This document shows positions 10,071-18,885 of a stretch of 64,000 nucleotides of DNA, piece by piece. Source of the DNA: Roseivirga sp. E12. Lineage in GTDB: Bacteria; Bacteroidota; Bacteroidia; Cytophagales; Cyclobacteriaceae. A program made the translations under genes and the position numbers. The stretch lies in NCBI RefSeq assembly GCF_017592825.1, contig NZ_JAGFMD010000001.1:992001-1056000 (forward strand), read 5' to 3'. Below the pieces are notes generated by a model, which saw nothing but the letters and a program-made list of their open reading frames with translations, had not been told where the DNA came from and did not search any database. Positions within the stretch are counted from its first letter, which is position 1; the number at the start of each line of letters is the position of its first letter.

Positions 10071-10150
10071 AACAGTGTTACCCTGAAGTATGATTCATTA
10101 CCTCGGAACTATTTGACAACTTCCGTATATAACGGTGTTGTGTTTAATTA

Positions 10151-10651
10151 ATGAATAAGAGCAATTCAAATATTAACTTGATAGAAGAAGGACAAGGTTT
10201 AGGCGTTCTAAAGTTTGGACTTGAAAGGAATGCTGTTGAACTGATTCTTGGTGTGCCTGATGAAAAAGAGAAGTACTCTTATTCGAAAGACGAAGAAGAC
10301 TTAACCGAAAGTTGGCATTATGACAACCTAGATTTGTCTCTAGGGTTTGACGAAGATGATGATTGGGGATTAGTGACTATTGCCATCACTTCAACGGAAT
10401 ATAATTTCAAAGGATTTTCGCCAATTGGATTGACCAAAGATGAGTTGAAGAATAAACTAGACACTATCGGGATAAGTGACCTTGAATTTGAAGATTGGTC
10501 ATCAATAGAAAGTCCTTCGCATGAATTACTTTCTTCAGATTCATTGGGAATCAATTTCTGGTTTGATGAAAATCGACTAAGTGAAGTTCAATGGGGACCA
10601 CTATTTATTGACGATGAAACAATTAATTGGCCAGAAATAAATAAAAACTAA
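10151..10651 (+). CDS. Acidic cytoplasmic protein of unknown function
   Basis: A 166-residue, strongly acidic, soluble protein with no signal peptide or membrane segment. The start (LGVLKFGLERNAVELILGVPDE) resembles small two-layer domains in which a short helix is followed by a GxP turn, as in SmpA/OmlA-like or some immunity-type proteins, but the likeness is weak and no function is assigned. Acidic patches (DEEDLTES, FDEDDDWG) stand out. It is a lone gene between the serine dehydratase and an exported NTF2-like protein. A polymorphic-toxin immunity role would need an adjacent toxin gene, and none is seen. Confidence 0.65.
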   Translation: MNKSNSNINLIEEGQGLGVLKFGLERNAVELILGVPDEKEKYSYSKDEEDLTESWHYDNLDLSLGFDEDDDWGLVTIAITSTEYNFKGFSPIGLTKDELKNKLDTIGISDLEFEDWSSIESPSHELLSSDSLGINFWFDENRLSEVQWGPLFIDDETINWPEINKN

Positions 10652-10809
10652 ACACAACAATCGCTACTACTAAGGTCTATCACTTCAGGTTTATAAATCC
10701 GAAGTCCAGACTGATCATGAGAGACCTATGATCAAACACATATGCTTAGGTTTACATTGGGCCAAAACTCCAAATCGAGGTCATAAATCAAAGCCTTAAA
10801 AATCTAAGC

Positions 10810-12162
10810 ATGAAATCAATTTCAATCCTTCTACCTCTCCTACTATTAACCCAGACCGTTTCATACGGGCAACATGAAATATTCCAGAATGACGAAAAAG
10901 GGCTTATTTCAAACACCCTTGAAACTCATTTTGAAGGATGGATGACTGGAGACACTACCCTATTAGGCAAAGTTCTGCATGCAAATTACCAGATCAAAAA
11001 TGTAAAAGATGACAAGGTGTTGGCGTTCGACCGAACCACCTATTTGAGGTCCTTTGAACCTGGGCCAAGAAAAGAGAATTCGGCTCTAAGAATTATTGAA
11101 ATAGATGTTACTGGTAATGTCGCTTCTGCGAAATGTGAAATAGAAACCACAAAGAGATTGTATACGGACTATGTCAATTTGATGAAAATTGAAGAGAAGT
11201 GGTTCATAGTAGATAAAACAGCAACCAGTAAATTAAAAACCAGAGATGGGTTTTACATCAACTGGAACATCGATAGAACTCAAAAGGAAATTAAGCCGAG
11301 CCTTCCAATTTCCATAGAAGAGGCACAAACGATTAATTGCTATTACGTCAAATTTGATGACCAAAACCGGGTAACCAGTGTAAAGTATTTTTTATCCGGT
11401 AAGCCATCTAACCATGGAAGCTTTGGTGCTTTCGAATTAAATAGAGTTTACCAGGATAAAATCATACAGGTAAGGTTTAAGAATACGGAAGGACAATCAG
11501 TTGCGAATGCATCTGGCACAGGGCTAATCAAGTATCATTTAAATGAGTCTGGCCACTGGATGAGTAAAGAGTACTTTGATCTCAATAGCAAGATGATCGA
11601 TGCTGATGGTGTTGCCCAAGTAGTAGTGACTAGAAACAATAAGAATGAATTGACTTCATGGACAAGATATAACCTAAAGAAGGAGACTATTCCCTACTTC
11701 AATGGCATAAAGAAGACAAATTATGTGTTTGATGAGCAAGGTCAGATTGCTTTTACTCAAAATCTTGATGCCAATGGTAATCTAAAAAATGGCCCTCAGG
11801 GTGTAGCCGAAGTAGCCTATAGTTTTGATGAAAACGGAACACTCCTTTCAAGAGAATTCAGGGATGAAAACCACCAACCTATTATGCACCCTACTGCTAA
11901 GTTTTCGAGAGTAGAATATCGAGAGTTCAATAAGTACGGTATTCCAAAACGGTTTTATTCTATGGATGAAAAGGGCTATCCGATAAGGTATGGGGTCCTG
12001 GAATACAATAGGAATATGTCTATAAAAAAGAAAACCTATTACAACAAACAGGGTGAAATCGCGGAATCTGAAGAAGGATTTGCCTACACTATTTACATAT
12101 ACAATGATCAAGGAAAATTGATAAAAGAGAAGCTTTTGAATCTCGCTGGAAAAGAAATCTAG
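10810..12162 (+). CDS. Exported protein with NTF2-like domain and C-terminal repeats
   Basis: A 450-residue exported protein with a signal peptide (MKSISILLPLLLLTQTVSYG). Residues about 25-140 look like an NTF2/SnoaL or lumazine-binding-like cone domain (FEGWMTGDTTLLGKVLH near the start, KIEEKWFIVDKTA at the end). The rest consists of aromatic-rich strands with repeated D-x-N-x-x-L/I patterns (YVFDEQGQIAFTQNLDANG, YSFDENGTLLSREFRDENH), which suggests a beta repeat related to RHS/WG-type repeats. No catalytic motif was identified. The role is unknown; periplasmic or outer-membrane location is inferred from the signal peptide. Confidence 0.75.
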   Translation: MKSISILLPLLLLTQTVSYGQHEIFQNDEKGLISNTLETHFEGWMTGDTTLLGKVLHANYQIKNVKDDKVLAFDRTTYLRSFEPGPRKENSALRIIEIDVTGNVASAKCEIETTKRLYTDYVNLMKIEEKWFIVDKTATSKLKTRDGFYINWNIDRTQKEIKPSLPISIEEAQTINCYYVKFDDQNRVTSVKYFLSGKPSNHGSFGAFELNRVYQDKIIQVRFKNTEGQSVANASGTGLIKYHLNESGHWMSKEYFDLNSKMIDADGVAQVVVTRNNKNELTSWTRYNLKKETIPYFNGIKKTNYVFDEQGQIAFTQNLDANGNLKNGPQGVAEVAYSFDENGTLLSREFRDENHQPIMHPTAKFSRVEYREFNKYGIPKRFYSMDEKGYPIRYGVLEYNRNMSIKKKTYYNKQGEIAESEEGFAYTIYIYNDQGKLIKEKLLNLAGKEI

Positions 12163-12356
12163 AAACGATATGTTGAGCCTTTATCAACTGGGAAACTTAC
12201 CGTTCTGAACTATGTCGCATTAGTTCAAAAGTCTTAGACATAACAATCGTTAGTGTTGCATAAGCCATGTCCTTCTAGTTTGCTTTGGCGTAACCCAACC
12301 GTTTATCAAACACCTCCTTCCCAAATCCCTTGATTGTTTATTCAATAACTTATAGT

Positions 12357-12390
12357 CATCTTCAAGTACATCAATGAGTACTTGAAGATG
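12357..12390 (+). promoter_or_regulatory. Perfect 13-bp inverted repeat closing on a start codon
   Basis: The arms CATCTTCAAGTAC (12357-12369) and GTACTTGAAGATG (12378-12390) are perfectly complementary with an 8-base loop. The last three bases of the right arm are the ATG of the NTF2-like gene. In mRNA the hairpin would bury the start codon and the bases before it; in DNA it could be an operator dyad. Confidence 0.7.
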
Positions 12391-12879
12391 AAAAACCTCA
12401 GTCTAATTTTAGTATTAGTATTTACCTCAGTTCAGTCAAATACTGTCATTCAAGACAACAAGCGTACTGAGGAGTTAGACCGCTATTGGAAAGCCTTAGC
12501 CAAAACAGCCAAAGCAGGGGATTTTGAAGGAATGAGATCTCTTTATCATGAAGATGCAGTCTTGGTGAAAGAAGATACCACCATCGCCATTTCGGAGGCA
12601 TTCAAGTTTCGTTGGAAAAAGGAAATTCTAGAAGTAAGGGATGGAAAGCGTGCAAATACACTAGAATTTCGCTTCTCCAAACGTGTGGGCAATCACATCA
12701 CCGCCTATGAAGAAGGAATCTACCATTATACCTCTGTAAAAACTTCAACTGGTAAAAGCCTGGGAGATAGTTATATCCATTTTGAGACATTATTAGTCAA
12801 AGTCAATGACAATTGGCTCACACTTATGGAATATCAAAAAACCGAAGCGAGTGAAGAGGAATGGGCCGCACTTAAGTAG
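12388..12879 (+). CDS. Exported NTF2-like protein (DUF4440/SnoaL type)
   Basis: A 163-residue protein beginning with a signal-like segment (MKNLSLILVLVFTSVQS) and then one NTF2-like fold: ELDRYWKALAKTAKAGDFEGMRSLYHEDAVLV at the N-terminal helices and LVKVNDNWLTLMEYQK at the last strands. This layout is typical of DUF4440 proteins, which may bind small ligands or act as isomerase-like enzymes; no specific activity is visible. The ATG at 12388 is preferred over the TTG at 12382, because it begins the normal MKN- signal peptide. Its start codon lies in the right arm of a perfect hairpin (12357-12390), so translation may be regulated. Confidence 0.8.
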   Translation: MKNLSLILVLVFTSVQSNTVIQDNKRTEELDRYWKALAKTAKAGDFEGMRSLYHEDAVLVKEDTTIAISEAFKFRWKKEILEVRDGKRANTLEFRFSKRVGNHITAYEEGIYHYTSVKTSTGKSLGDSYIHFETLLVKVNDNWLTLMEYQKTEASEEEWAALK

Positions 12880-12911
12880 AGATTGCGAATTGTCGAACTA
12901 AGCCACTACCT

Positions 12912-12985
12912 AATCCTCTCCTTCTAAGGAGAGGTGTCCTAGCGAAAGCCTTATCGTTTTAATAGACTAAATGGACGGAGTGGTT
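12912..12985. repeat. Intergenic palindromic repeat, copy B
   Basis: A 74-bp relative of the element at 8350-8424: it opens with CCTCTCCTT / AAGGAGAGG, continues with GTGTCCTAG, has a diverged middle and closes with ATGGACGGAGTGGTT. It lies shortly after the NTF2-like gene. The paired ends and free middle suggest selection on secondary structure rather than coding. Confidence 0.7.
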
Positions 12986-13164
12986 GAAAAGCTCAAATTG
13001 AGATCAAAAAACTGAAGCTATCCCGAATGAATAAGGCTTACTTAAATATCACCCGATTATACCAGATATTCATATTTCCCAGAATCAATGAAAAGTCATC
13101 CGAATGAGCCTGTGCTTTTTTACTGACACCTAATGTGTTATGTTTATATAATTCCTAAGTAGCA

Positions 13165-15273
13165 GTGTTCAAATTTATTCAAGAGTTAAAAAGACGAAAT
13201 GTCATTAAGGCAACGATCTCTTATGTTGTCTTTTCTTACGCAATACTTCAGATAGCCTCTTTATTAATCGGCATTTTAGAATTAGACAAAGGGATTAATA
13301 AAATAGTACTTATTGTCCTCATCATAGCGCTACCACTTTGGATCGTCTTTGCATATATCTACGAATGGACACCCTCTGGTTTCAAAAAGACAGACTCTAT
13401 TGCGGAGGAGAAGAGTATACATGAGGCAACAAGCAAAAAGCTGAATCATTACATCATAGCGGGGCTCTTCCTACTTATTATTCTATTGGTTGCTGATCGT
13501 GTTTTTGATTTTACGGGCAACATAGTTAATAAGCCTGATTCCACACAGGTAATCGTAGTCTTACCTTTTACCAGCGAAGGTGAAGATGAAGAAGAGTTCT
13601 TCAGTTCGGGGATTCATAACGATGTAATGACACGCCTTTCTAATATTCACGACTTCAGAATCATTGCAAGCTCAGCTGTGGCTGAATACAAAAACTATGA
13701 GGGTGACCTGAGAACTATCGGTGATAGGTTTGATGCTAATTATGTTCTTCAGGCTGCGGTTAGAAAAAATGGTCAACGCGTACGAGTGACCGCTGCTTTG
13801 ATCAATGCGAAAAACAATCAAACCGCATGGTCCAATGTGTATGATGGAGAACTATCGGATGTTTTTGAATTACAGTCGGACATTTCCATAAAGATTGCTA
13901 ACCAGCTAGAAGCCAATTTAAGTGAGGAAGAAAAGGATGAATTAAAAGCTTTTCCTACCGATAATATTTCAGCATATGAAGACTATTTATTGGCCAGACA
14001 TACCGTTACCAAGCCTAATGCTGGTTATGATGAGTTCAATCAAGGGCTTATAATTTTAGAAAGAGCAGTAGCTGCGGATCCTAAATTCACAAATGCATGG
14101 ACGCTGATTGCCGAGATACACAGTGTAAGGTATGACATACTGAAAAGGGACCCTAATAACCAAGAAGAGGCCGAAAAGGCTAAGGAGGCTACCTATGAAG
14201 CTTTTAAGGTTGCCCAAGCCTTAGCACCAAATAACCCAGATCTCCTTTCAACACAGGCATTTATTTTCAAGAACATTGAACAAGATCCTCTTAAAGCACT
14301 CTCAGCTTTTGAAAAGGCCATTGAACAAAATCCTAGTGACTACATCTCTTTAAAGGAAGCCGCATTTCTGTACACCTTCTTTGATCAACCTATTAAGTCA
14401 AAAGAAGCATTAGAAAAGGCTTTTGCCTTAACTCAGGACAATGGACCAATCAGTTTTCAGCTCACCTTTGCCTATGAGGTACTCGGTGAATACGAAAAAA
14501 TGGTTCCTATTCTGGAGAAACTGGCCAAATACTATCCTAAGGAAAAGCATTACTTAGTGGATGCCAAATATTACCAGTTCCTGAAAGATGGTAAACTTTC
14601 CTCCTTTAACGATTTCAAAGCAACACTCGAGAGTACAACTACTGAATTTCCGTGGGATGAACGAGCAGTGAAAAACAAAGAAATGGTGGTGGCCATGTTC
14701 AACAATGAATTCGAGAAGTATCATGACAAATGGGAAGGTCACATGGCATCTCATACTGCCGATGGACATAATGGATGGGTTTGCCCCATGGTAGCCAATG
14801 ATAACCTTAATCAAGCAAGGCTTATGCTAACTATGGGAGATCCTACTGAAGGTCAAAAGATGTTGAACGAGGTAGAAAGCATTGTCCTGAAGCCCATAAA
14901 CCTTTATTCAGTATGCACTTTTGATCCAGACATCTACCTTCCCAAGCTTGATTTTCTCAAAGGAGATACGGAGTTAGCAAAACAAAAGCTAGATGAAGTA
15001 GTATTACGAGTGATTAAGAATAAGAGCTTTCCTACAGGCGCAGTTGAACGTGCTGTTCTTGTACAAGCCTCGGATATGATTGACCCTGACAAAGTCTATA
15101 CCTATTACAAGCAGGTGACTGACAACTCTGTTTCTTTCATCAGTTTTGAGGCTATTTGTGCTGAACCCTGGACCTACCCCAACCTGATCAAAGACCCTCG
15201 CTTTCAGGAAGAGATTAGAAAAGATGGCAGATTCGTGGAGTTCCTGAGCACATTTGGCTTTTTGAAATCATAG
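13165..15273 (+). CDS. Membrane protein with TolB/FlgO-like domain and TPRs
   Basis: A 702-residue protein that begins MFKFIQELKRRNVIKATISY, a start shared by a large family of membrane-anchored proteins in Bacteroidota and Proteobacteria; this supports the GTG start. Membrane segments are visible near residues 18-40, 43-67 and 94-112. Residues about 125-250 form the FlgO/TolB-like N-domain (VIVVLPFTSEGEDEEEFFSSG, NYVLQAAVRKNGQRVRVTA), followed by tetratricopeptide-like repeats from about 265 (TNAWTLIAEIHS, LKALSAFEKAIEQNPSDY). Family members often carry an adenylate cyclase or CadC-type DNA-binding domain at the N-terminus; neither is present here. The likely role is a membrane scaffold or sensor; this is an inference. 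Confidence 0.82.
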   Translation: MFKFIQELKRRNVIKATISYVVFSYAILQIASLLIGILELDKGINKIVLIVLIIALPLWIVFAYIYEWTPSGFKKTDSIAEEKSIHEATSKKLNHYIIAGLFLLIILLVADRVFDFTGNIVNKPDSTQVIVVLPFTSEGEDEEEFFSSGIHNDVMTRLSNIHDFRIIASSAVAEYKNYEGDLRTIGDRFDANYVLQAAVRKNGQRVRVTAALINAKNNQTAWSNVYDGELSDVFELQSDISIKIANQLEANLSEEEKDELKAFPTDNISAYEDYLLARHTVTKPNAGYDEFNQGLIILERAVAADPKFTNAWTLIAEIHSVRYDILKRDPNNQEEAEKAKEATYEAFKVAQALAPNNPDLLSTQAFIFKNIEQDPLKALSAFEKAIEQNPSDYISLKEAAFLYTFFDQPIKSKEALEKAFALTQDNGPISFQLTFAYEVLGEYEKMVPILEKLAKYYPKEKHYLVDAKYYQFLKDGKLSSFNDFKATLESTTTEFPWDERAVKNKEMVVAMFNNEFEKYHDKWEGHMASHTADGHNGWVCPMVANDNLNQARLMLTMGDPTEGQKMLNEVESIVLKPINLYSVCTFDPDIYLPKLDFLKGDTELAKQKLDEVVLRVIKNKSFPTGAVERAVLVQASDMIDPDKVYTYYKQVTDNSVSFISFEAICAEPWTYPNLIKDPRFQEEIRKDGRFVEFLSTFGFLKS

Positions 15274-15385
15274 CACTCCTCTTGGCTTTTTCTTAATTAT
15301 CGTTTGTCAGTCTCATCCTTGATTTTTAAAGATTTATCTAGAACTTCCGTTTACAAAAGTTTTGTACCATAGTAAAAGGAAAACC

Positions 15386-15763
15386 ATGACAGGCTATATA
15401 GACGGTTTCGTTCTCCCAATCCCAAGAGCTTATTTGAGCGAATACCGAGAAGTTGCTAAATCAGTTGCAGAGATTTGGAAGCAATATGGTGCTCTTGCCT
15501 ACTTTGAATATGTCGGTGAAGATTTAACCTTAGAAGGTGTCCGGTCTTTCGCAGAGGTAGTTGAGGCAAAAAATGATGAAGCCATCGTTTTCGGCTGGGT
15601 TGTATTTCCTTCTAAAGAAGTGCGTGACCGAGCGAATGCTGAGGTTCCAAATGATCCGAGAATGAGCGACTTAGTCACACCATTGACCGACTCGTCAAGG
15701 TTGATTTTTGATGCTTCCAGAATGGTCTATGGTGGATTCCAACCTTTGGTTCAATCGAAATAA
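15386..15763 (+). CDS. DUF1428 family protein
   Basis: A small cytoplasmic protein of 125 residues with a ferredoxin-like alpha+beta barrel pattern typical of DUF1428: MTGYIDGFVLPIPRAYLSEY at the start, YFEYVGEDL in the middle and FGWVVFPSKEVRDRANAEV near residue 80. The function of the family is unknown; it is related in fold to dimeric alpha-beta barrel proteins. The ATG at 15386 gives the usual MTGYIDGF start; the upstream in-frame TTG at 15362 is not needed. It is a single gene, with about 90 bp upstream and 205 bp downstream free of genes. Confidence 0.88.
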   Translation: MTGYIDGFVLPIPRAYLSEYREVAKSVAEIWKQYGALAYFEYVGEDLTLEGVRSFAEVVEAKNDEAIVFGWVVFPSKEVRDRANAEVPNDPRMSDLVTPLTDSSRLIFDASRMVYGGFQPLVQSK

Positions 15764-15968
15764 TACCACATCATTGACAAAAGCAATGACTCAACTGGGC
15801 ACTACCCTTCGGTTTAGGCCCAACCCCAGGGCCCAAAATTGTAATACTACAATACTTTCACTCCCTCTCTCAGGGGTTGATTAGCTCACAACTATTTATC
15901 ATCTTCCTAATGCACAAAGTCAGGGTTAATCGCTCTGAACTGATTTTTGAAACTCAAAACCTACCACA

Positions 15969-16376
15969 ATGAAATTCAAAGCTACACTCCTAGTACTTAG
16001 TATTAGTACGCTGTTAATCAGCTATGCAGGAACTAAATCCACCGATACACTTCAGGATAAAAAAGGAATGATCAAAGTAACCATCATGTACCCTAATGGA
16101 GATGGAAATACATTTGACATGGACTATTATATGAATAAACATATGCCCATGCTGGCGGGCCTTTTAAAACCTATGAAGTTTTATAAAATAGATAAGGGTA
16201 TAGGCGGAAGAACGCCAGATGAGCCGGTTCCATTCTTAGCTATTGGTTACTTGTACTTTGACAAACTTTCTGATTATCACGAGTCTTTTGGCGCCAATGC
16301 ACAAAAGATTTTGGGAGATATTCCAAACTATACGAACGCCCAACCTTTACTTCAGATTAGTGAAGTCGTTGAGTAG
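15969..16376 (+). CDS. EthD-family protein with signal peptide
   Basis: A 135-residue protein. Residues 1-22 form a likely signal peptide (MKFKATLLVLSISTLLISYAG). The rest is an EthD-type dimeric alpha-beta barrel: MIKVTIMYPNGDGNTFDMDYY, the conserved NKHMPM helix start, and LYFDKLSDYHESFGANAQ. EthD is best known as an accessory protein in ether degradation, but most members have no defined role. Most relatives lack a signal peptide, so this exported form is unusual. The gene stands alone and ends 203 bp before the convergent aspartic protease gene; that gap contains nothing recognised. Confidence 0.85.
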   Translation: MKFKATLLVLSISTLLISYAGTKSTDTLQDKKGMIKVTIMYPNGDGNTFDMDYYMNKHMPMLAGLLKPMKFYKIDKGIGGRTPDEPVPFLAIGYLYFDKLSDYHESFGANAQKILGDIPNYTNAQPLLQISEVVE

Positions 16377-16579
16377 AAGCTCACGAGTCCCATGAGCCAG
16401 CAACCAAGGTATTTGGATAAACTCATAGATGAGCCGGCCAGTGGTAGGAAAATGGAAAATATTTGGGCCAAGCATGAGTCCACTTCCACTTAAATATCAA
16501 AATGGCACCCACTTATTGTAGATGCCACAATGAACCAACCATTGACAAACACCAATTCACTTTTTCAACAAAGGTGTTA

Positions 16580-17743
16580 TTATGACACCCGTTTGTAAGG
16601 GCCTTCCTTTCTACCGTCCTTGAAAACCATTTCTATTTCCACAACCTCATTATTCTCATTTCTAATAAAGTGGACCTTTGGGATCTCCTGCGGAGCATAA
16701 ACCCCTTCTGGAACAGTGATCTGATAGAGATCCTCCTCAACTCGAACCAGTTCCAGAGCCATAGGAGCACCAGCACGTTCGTACATTAACTTGTCAGAAT
16801 CATTTAAGAATATTTTCCTGTCTCCAGTATATGTGCCAATAAAAGGCGACCTTGAGGTGCTCATCTCCATTACCACTCTGGTCGTAGAATTACCGTCTAC
16901 TCCCTTCTCTAACTTAATCAAGCTGTTTTTTCGGTCAATGGTAATCTGAAGTTCATTGATTACTGCATACCCAAGGTTGACAAACTCAATCCCTTCAGAA
17001 AGCCTGATTCGAGGATCATTAAATACAGCATTACCAATACTTACTTCTCCATCAAGCTGCGCATCCCAGCTCTCAAAAGTGGCCACAGGAGTTCTCATAG
17101 GAAGCCCTCGTTTAGGAGCTCCTTTATATTTCAGTTTGTCTTTAAATGAATAGGGAATTGTAATGGTAAATGGGTTTCCAGAATCGAGGTGTGCTTCTAC
17201 TTCATTCCCCATTATGTCAATTTGGAGATTTAGATTTCGAGCATCCTGAACAAAGGGAATAACATCTTTGTCTGTGGCACTCAATTCACCCTTTGTTAAA
17301 ATGAGTTGTGAGCCTGGATAGTCCATTGTTACCAGATAGTCTTCCAAAAAGAAGCCTCCCAAAATTCCATCAACAGGCAACAATTTCCTCAATTCAATGA
17401 CATTCATTTCAGTGTCCTTGATGATATCGGATCCCGAAAGGGCTAAATTCTTGACTCCAACCCGTTTTGACATAAGTCTATTCTTAGAGCCAGGAGTTCT
17501 CAGTGGGTCCTCTCCCACGACCTCCAATCCAAGTGCATCGCTCAAACCAGCATCCACCACGTTTGTTGAAGATCCCGTATCGAAGATGAATTTGTAAGGA
17601 CCTTTCCCATTAATCATTACATCCATAACTGGTCGGTGCGAGCTCATATCAATAGGAATAATGGTGCCACTAGTAATCGTTCTCTGACACTGACCTCCAA
17701 AAGTGAAAAACAAAAAGACAATTGCTATTAATAGTTTTTTCAT
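16580..17743 (-). CDS. Periplasmic retropepsin-like aspartic protease
   Basis: A 387-residue exported protein with a signal peptide (MKKLLIAIVFLFFTFGGQCQ). It carries two pepsin/retropepsin-type active-site loops: FDTGSSTNVVD with D55, and HLDSGNPFTITIP with D187, so a full bilobed active site may form in one chain. Residues after about 285 form an extra beta-rich C-terminal domain. Such aspartyl protease family proteins are common in Bacteroidota; substrates are unknown. The gene is divergent from a ToxR-like regulator (115 bp between the starts), which may control it. Confidence 0.88.
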   Translation of the reverse strand: MKKLLIAIVFLFFTFGGQCQRTITSGTIIPIDMSSHRPVMDVMINGKGPYKFIFDTGSSTNVVDAGLSDALGLEVVGEDPLRTPGSKNRLMSKRVGVKNLALSGSDIIKDTEMNVIELRKLLPVDGILGGFFLEDYLVTMDYPGSQLILTKGELSATDKDVIPFVQDARNLNLQIDIMGNEVEAHLDSGNPFTITIPYSFKDKLKYKGAPKRGLPMRTPVATFESWDAQLDGEVSIGNAVFNDPRIRLSEGIEFVNLGYAVINELQITIDRKNSLIKLEKGVDGNSTTRVVMEMSTSRSPFIGTYTGDRKIFLNDSDKLMYERAGAPMALELVRVEEDLYQITVPEGVYAPQEIPKVHFIRNENNEVVEIEMVFKDGRKEGPYKRVS

Positions 17744-17858
17744 AGTTAACGACTGTTAAGATTTTGTATGAATAGATTTTTGTGATTTTCTTAAGACAAG
17801 GATCGATATGCATCCTGCTGAAAACCTGAAAAACAGATGAAATTTTGGTCCTATTAAC

Positions 17859-18338
17859 ATGAAAGAAGAGAAAACACAGGAGATAGAAGACATTGAGTTA
17901 ATCGGCTGGAAATTTTCCGCAGCCCATGGAACGCTCAGTAACCCCGAGGGTGAAAACGTAATTCTGGAGCCCAGACTTTCAAAACTGATGTATGTACTAA
18001 TGCTACACATGGATCGCATAGTTTCAAGAAGTCATTTGGTCAATAATGTTTGGCAAGACACTGTGGTAAATGATGAATCGTTGACTAGAGCCATTGCAGA
18101 TTTGAGAAAGATCCTGAAGAAAAATTTCTACTCGGGCATTTCCATTGACACGGTGCCCAAAAGAGGCTACATGCTTAATTTAAAACCCGTAGATAGAGTT
18201 TATGCACTCAAACTAAGAATAAAACGTCCCATTCGTACGGCTGTCATCAGTTCTCTACTCCTTGGCATTTTTCTACTCTGGTACTCTGGCTATCTAAAGT
18301 TTGTCGCAATTAATGGTCTGAGCCTTCTCTGTCTTTGA
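17859..18338 (+). CDS. Membrane-anchored winged-helix regulator (ToxR/CadC-like), short form
   Basis: A 159-residue protein. Residues about 14-113 are an OmpR/CadC-type winged helix (ENVILEPRLSKLMYVLM, SRSHLVNNVWQD, ESLTRAIADLRKIL, IDTVPKRGYML). One membrane segment follows (about 128-147), and the chain ends a dozen residues later, so there is practically no periplasmic sensor domain. The reading frame does not continue in any form after the stop, which argues against a recent frameshift. It likely binds DNA while tethered to the inner membrane. Its divergent neighbour, the periplasmic aspartic protease, is the obvious candidate target. Confidence 0.85.
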   Translation: MKEEKTQEIEDIELIGWKFSAAHGTLSNPEGENVILEPRLSKLMYVLMLHMDRIVSRSHLVNNVWQDTVVNDESLTRAIADLRKILKKNFYSGISIDTVPKRGYMLNLKPVDRVYALKLRIKRPIRTAVISSLLLGIFLLWYSGYLKFVAINGLSLLCL

Positions 18339-18384
18339 TACAGGAATAGTAGACATTGATTGACTTATGACCTACATTCATGGC

Positions 18385-18413
18385 ATATCATCCCCTCAAT
18401 CACAGGGTGATAT
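18385..18413. promoter_or_regulatory. Inverted repeat ahead of NTF2-like gene
   Basis: ATATCATCCC and AGGGTGATAT pair over ten positions (eight Watson-Crick) around a 9-base loop and end 17 bases before the ATG at 18431. It may be a leader hairpin, a weak terminator for the regulator gene, or an operator. There is no T-run. Confidence 0.4.
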
Positions 18414-18430
18414 GAAACAAGAGGCTAATC

Positions 18431-18835
18431 ATGAATGAAGACCTTATTGAAATCAACAAACTGACCGATCAATTCTTCAGCGCATTTGACAATACTCTAA
18501 GGGCTCCCAACCTCGACAGTTTGAAGAGTATTTTCATCAAAGAGGGAATCATTATTAGCAATAACTCTGACGTTCCCCTCATTTACAATCTAGATAGCTT
18601 TATTGAGCCAAGGATCAGGATGCTAAGTGACGGAACACTAACGCATTTTAGAGAAGGGGAAGTCTCGCATGAAACATCAATATTCCGAAATATTGCGCAA
18701 CGCTTTAGTGTCTATGAAAAGTCAGGAAAGCTGAATGGTGAAGACTTCAAAACTGAGGGTAAAAAGAGCATTCAGTTCATCAAAGTGGAAGGTCAATGGA
18801 AAATATCTAGTGTCGCCTGGAGTGATAAGGAATAA
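18431..18835 (+). CDS. Cytoplasmic NTF2-like protein
   Basis: A 134-residue protein without signal peptide. The pattern EINKLTDQFFSAFDNTLRAPNLDSLKSIF, then FIKEGIIISN, and the C-terminal IQFIKVEGQWKISSVAWSDKE is that of an NTF2-like (DUF4440-type) small cone domain. Function unknown. It is followed after about 50 bp by a small membrane protein and may form a transcript with it. Confidence 0.78.
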   Translation: MNEDLIEINKLTDQFFSAFDNTLRAPNLDSLKSIFIKEGIIISNNSDVPLIYNLDSFIEPRIRMLSDGTLTHFREGEVSHETSIFRNIAQRFSVYEKSGKLNGEDFKTEGKKSIQFIKVEGQWKISSVAWSDKE

Positions 18836-18885
18836 GGCTGGATTGAATTAACCCAGTCAAACACAAGTTTAAAAAACATTAGCAG

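Noticed and set aside
10151-10651. Possible immunity protein of a toxin system
   Set aside because: No adjacent toxin, secretion or polymorphic repeat gene; the resemblance is only general acidity and size.
15838-15853. Small inverted repeat ATTGTA/TACAAT in a 205-bp gap
   Set aside because: Only six base pairs, A/T-rich, without a T-run or clear position relative to a promoter; likely chance.
17859-18430. Idea that the ToxR-like regulator is a frameshifted longer protein
   Set aside because: No open frame of useful length follows the stop in any plus-strand phase before the next gene, so there is no lost sensor domain to join.
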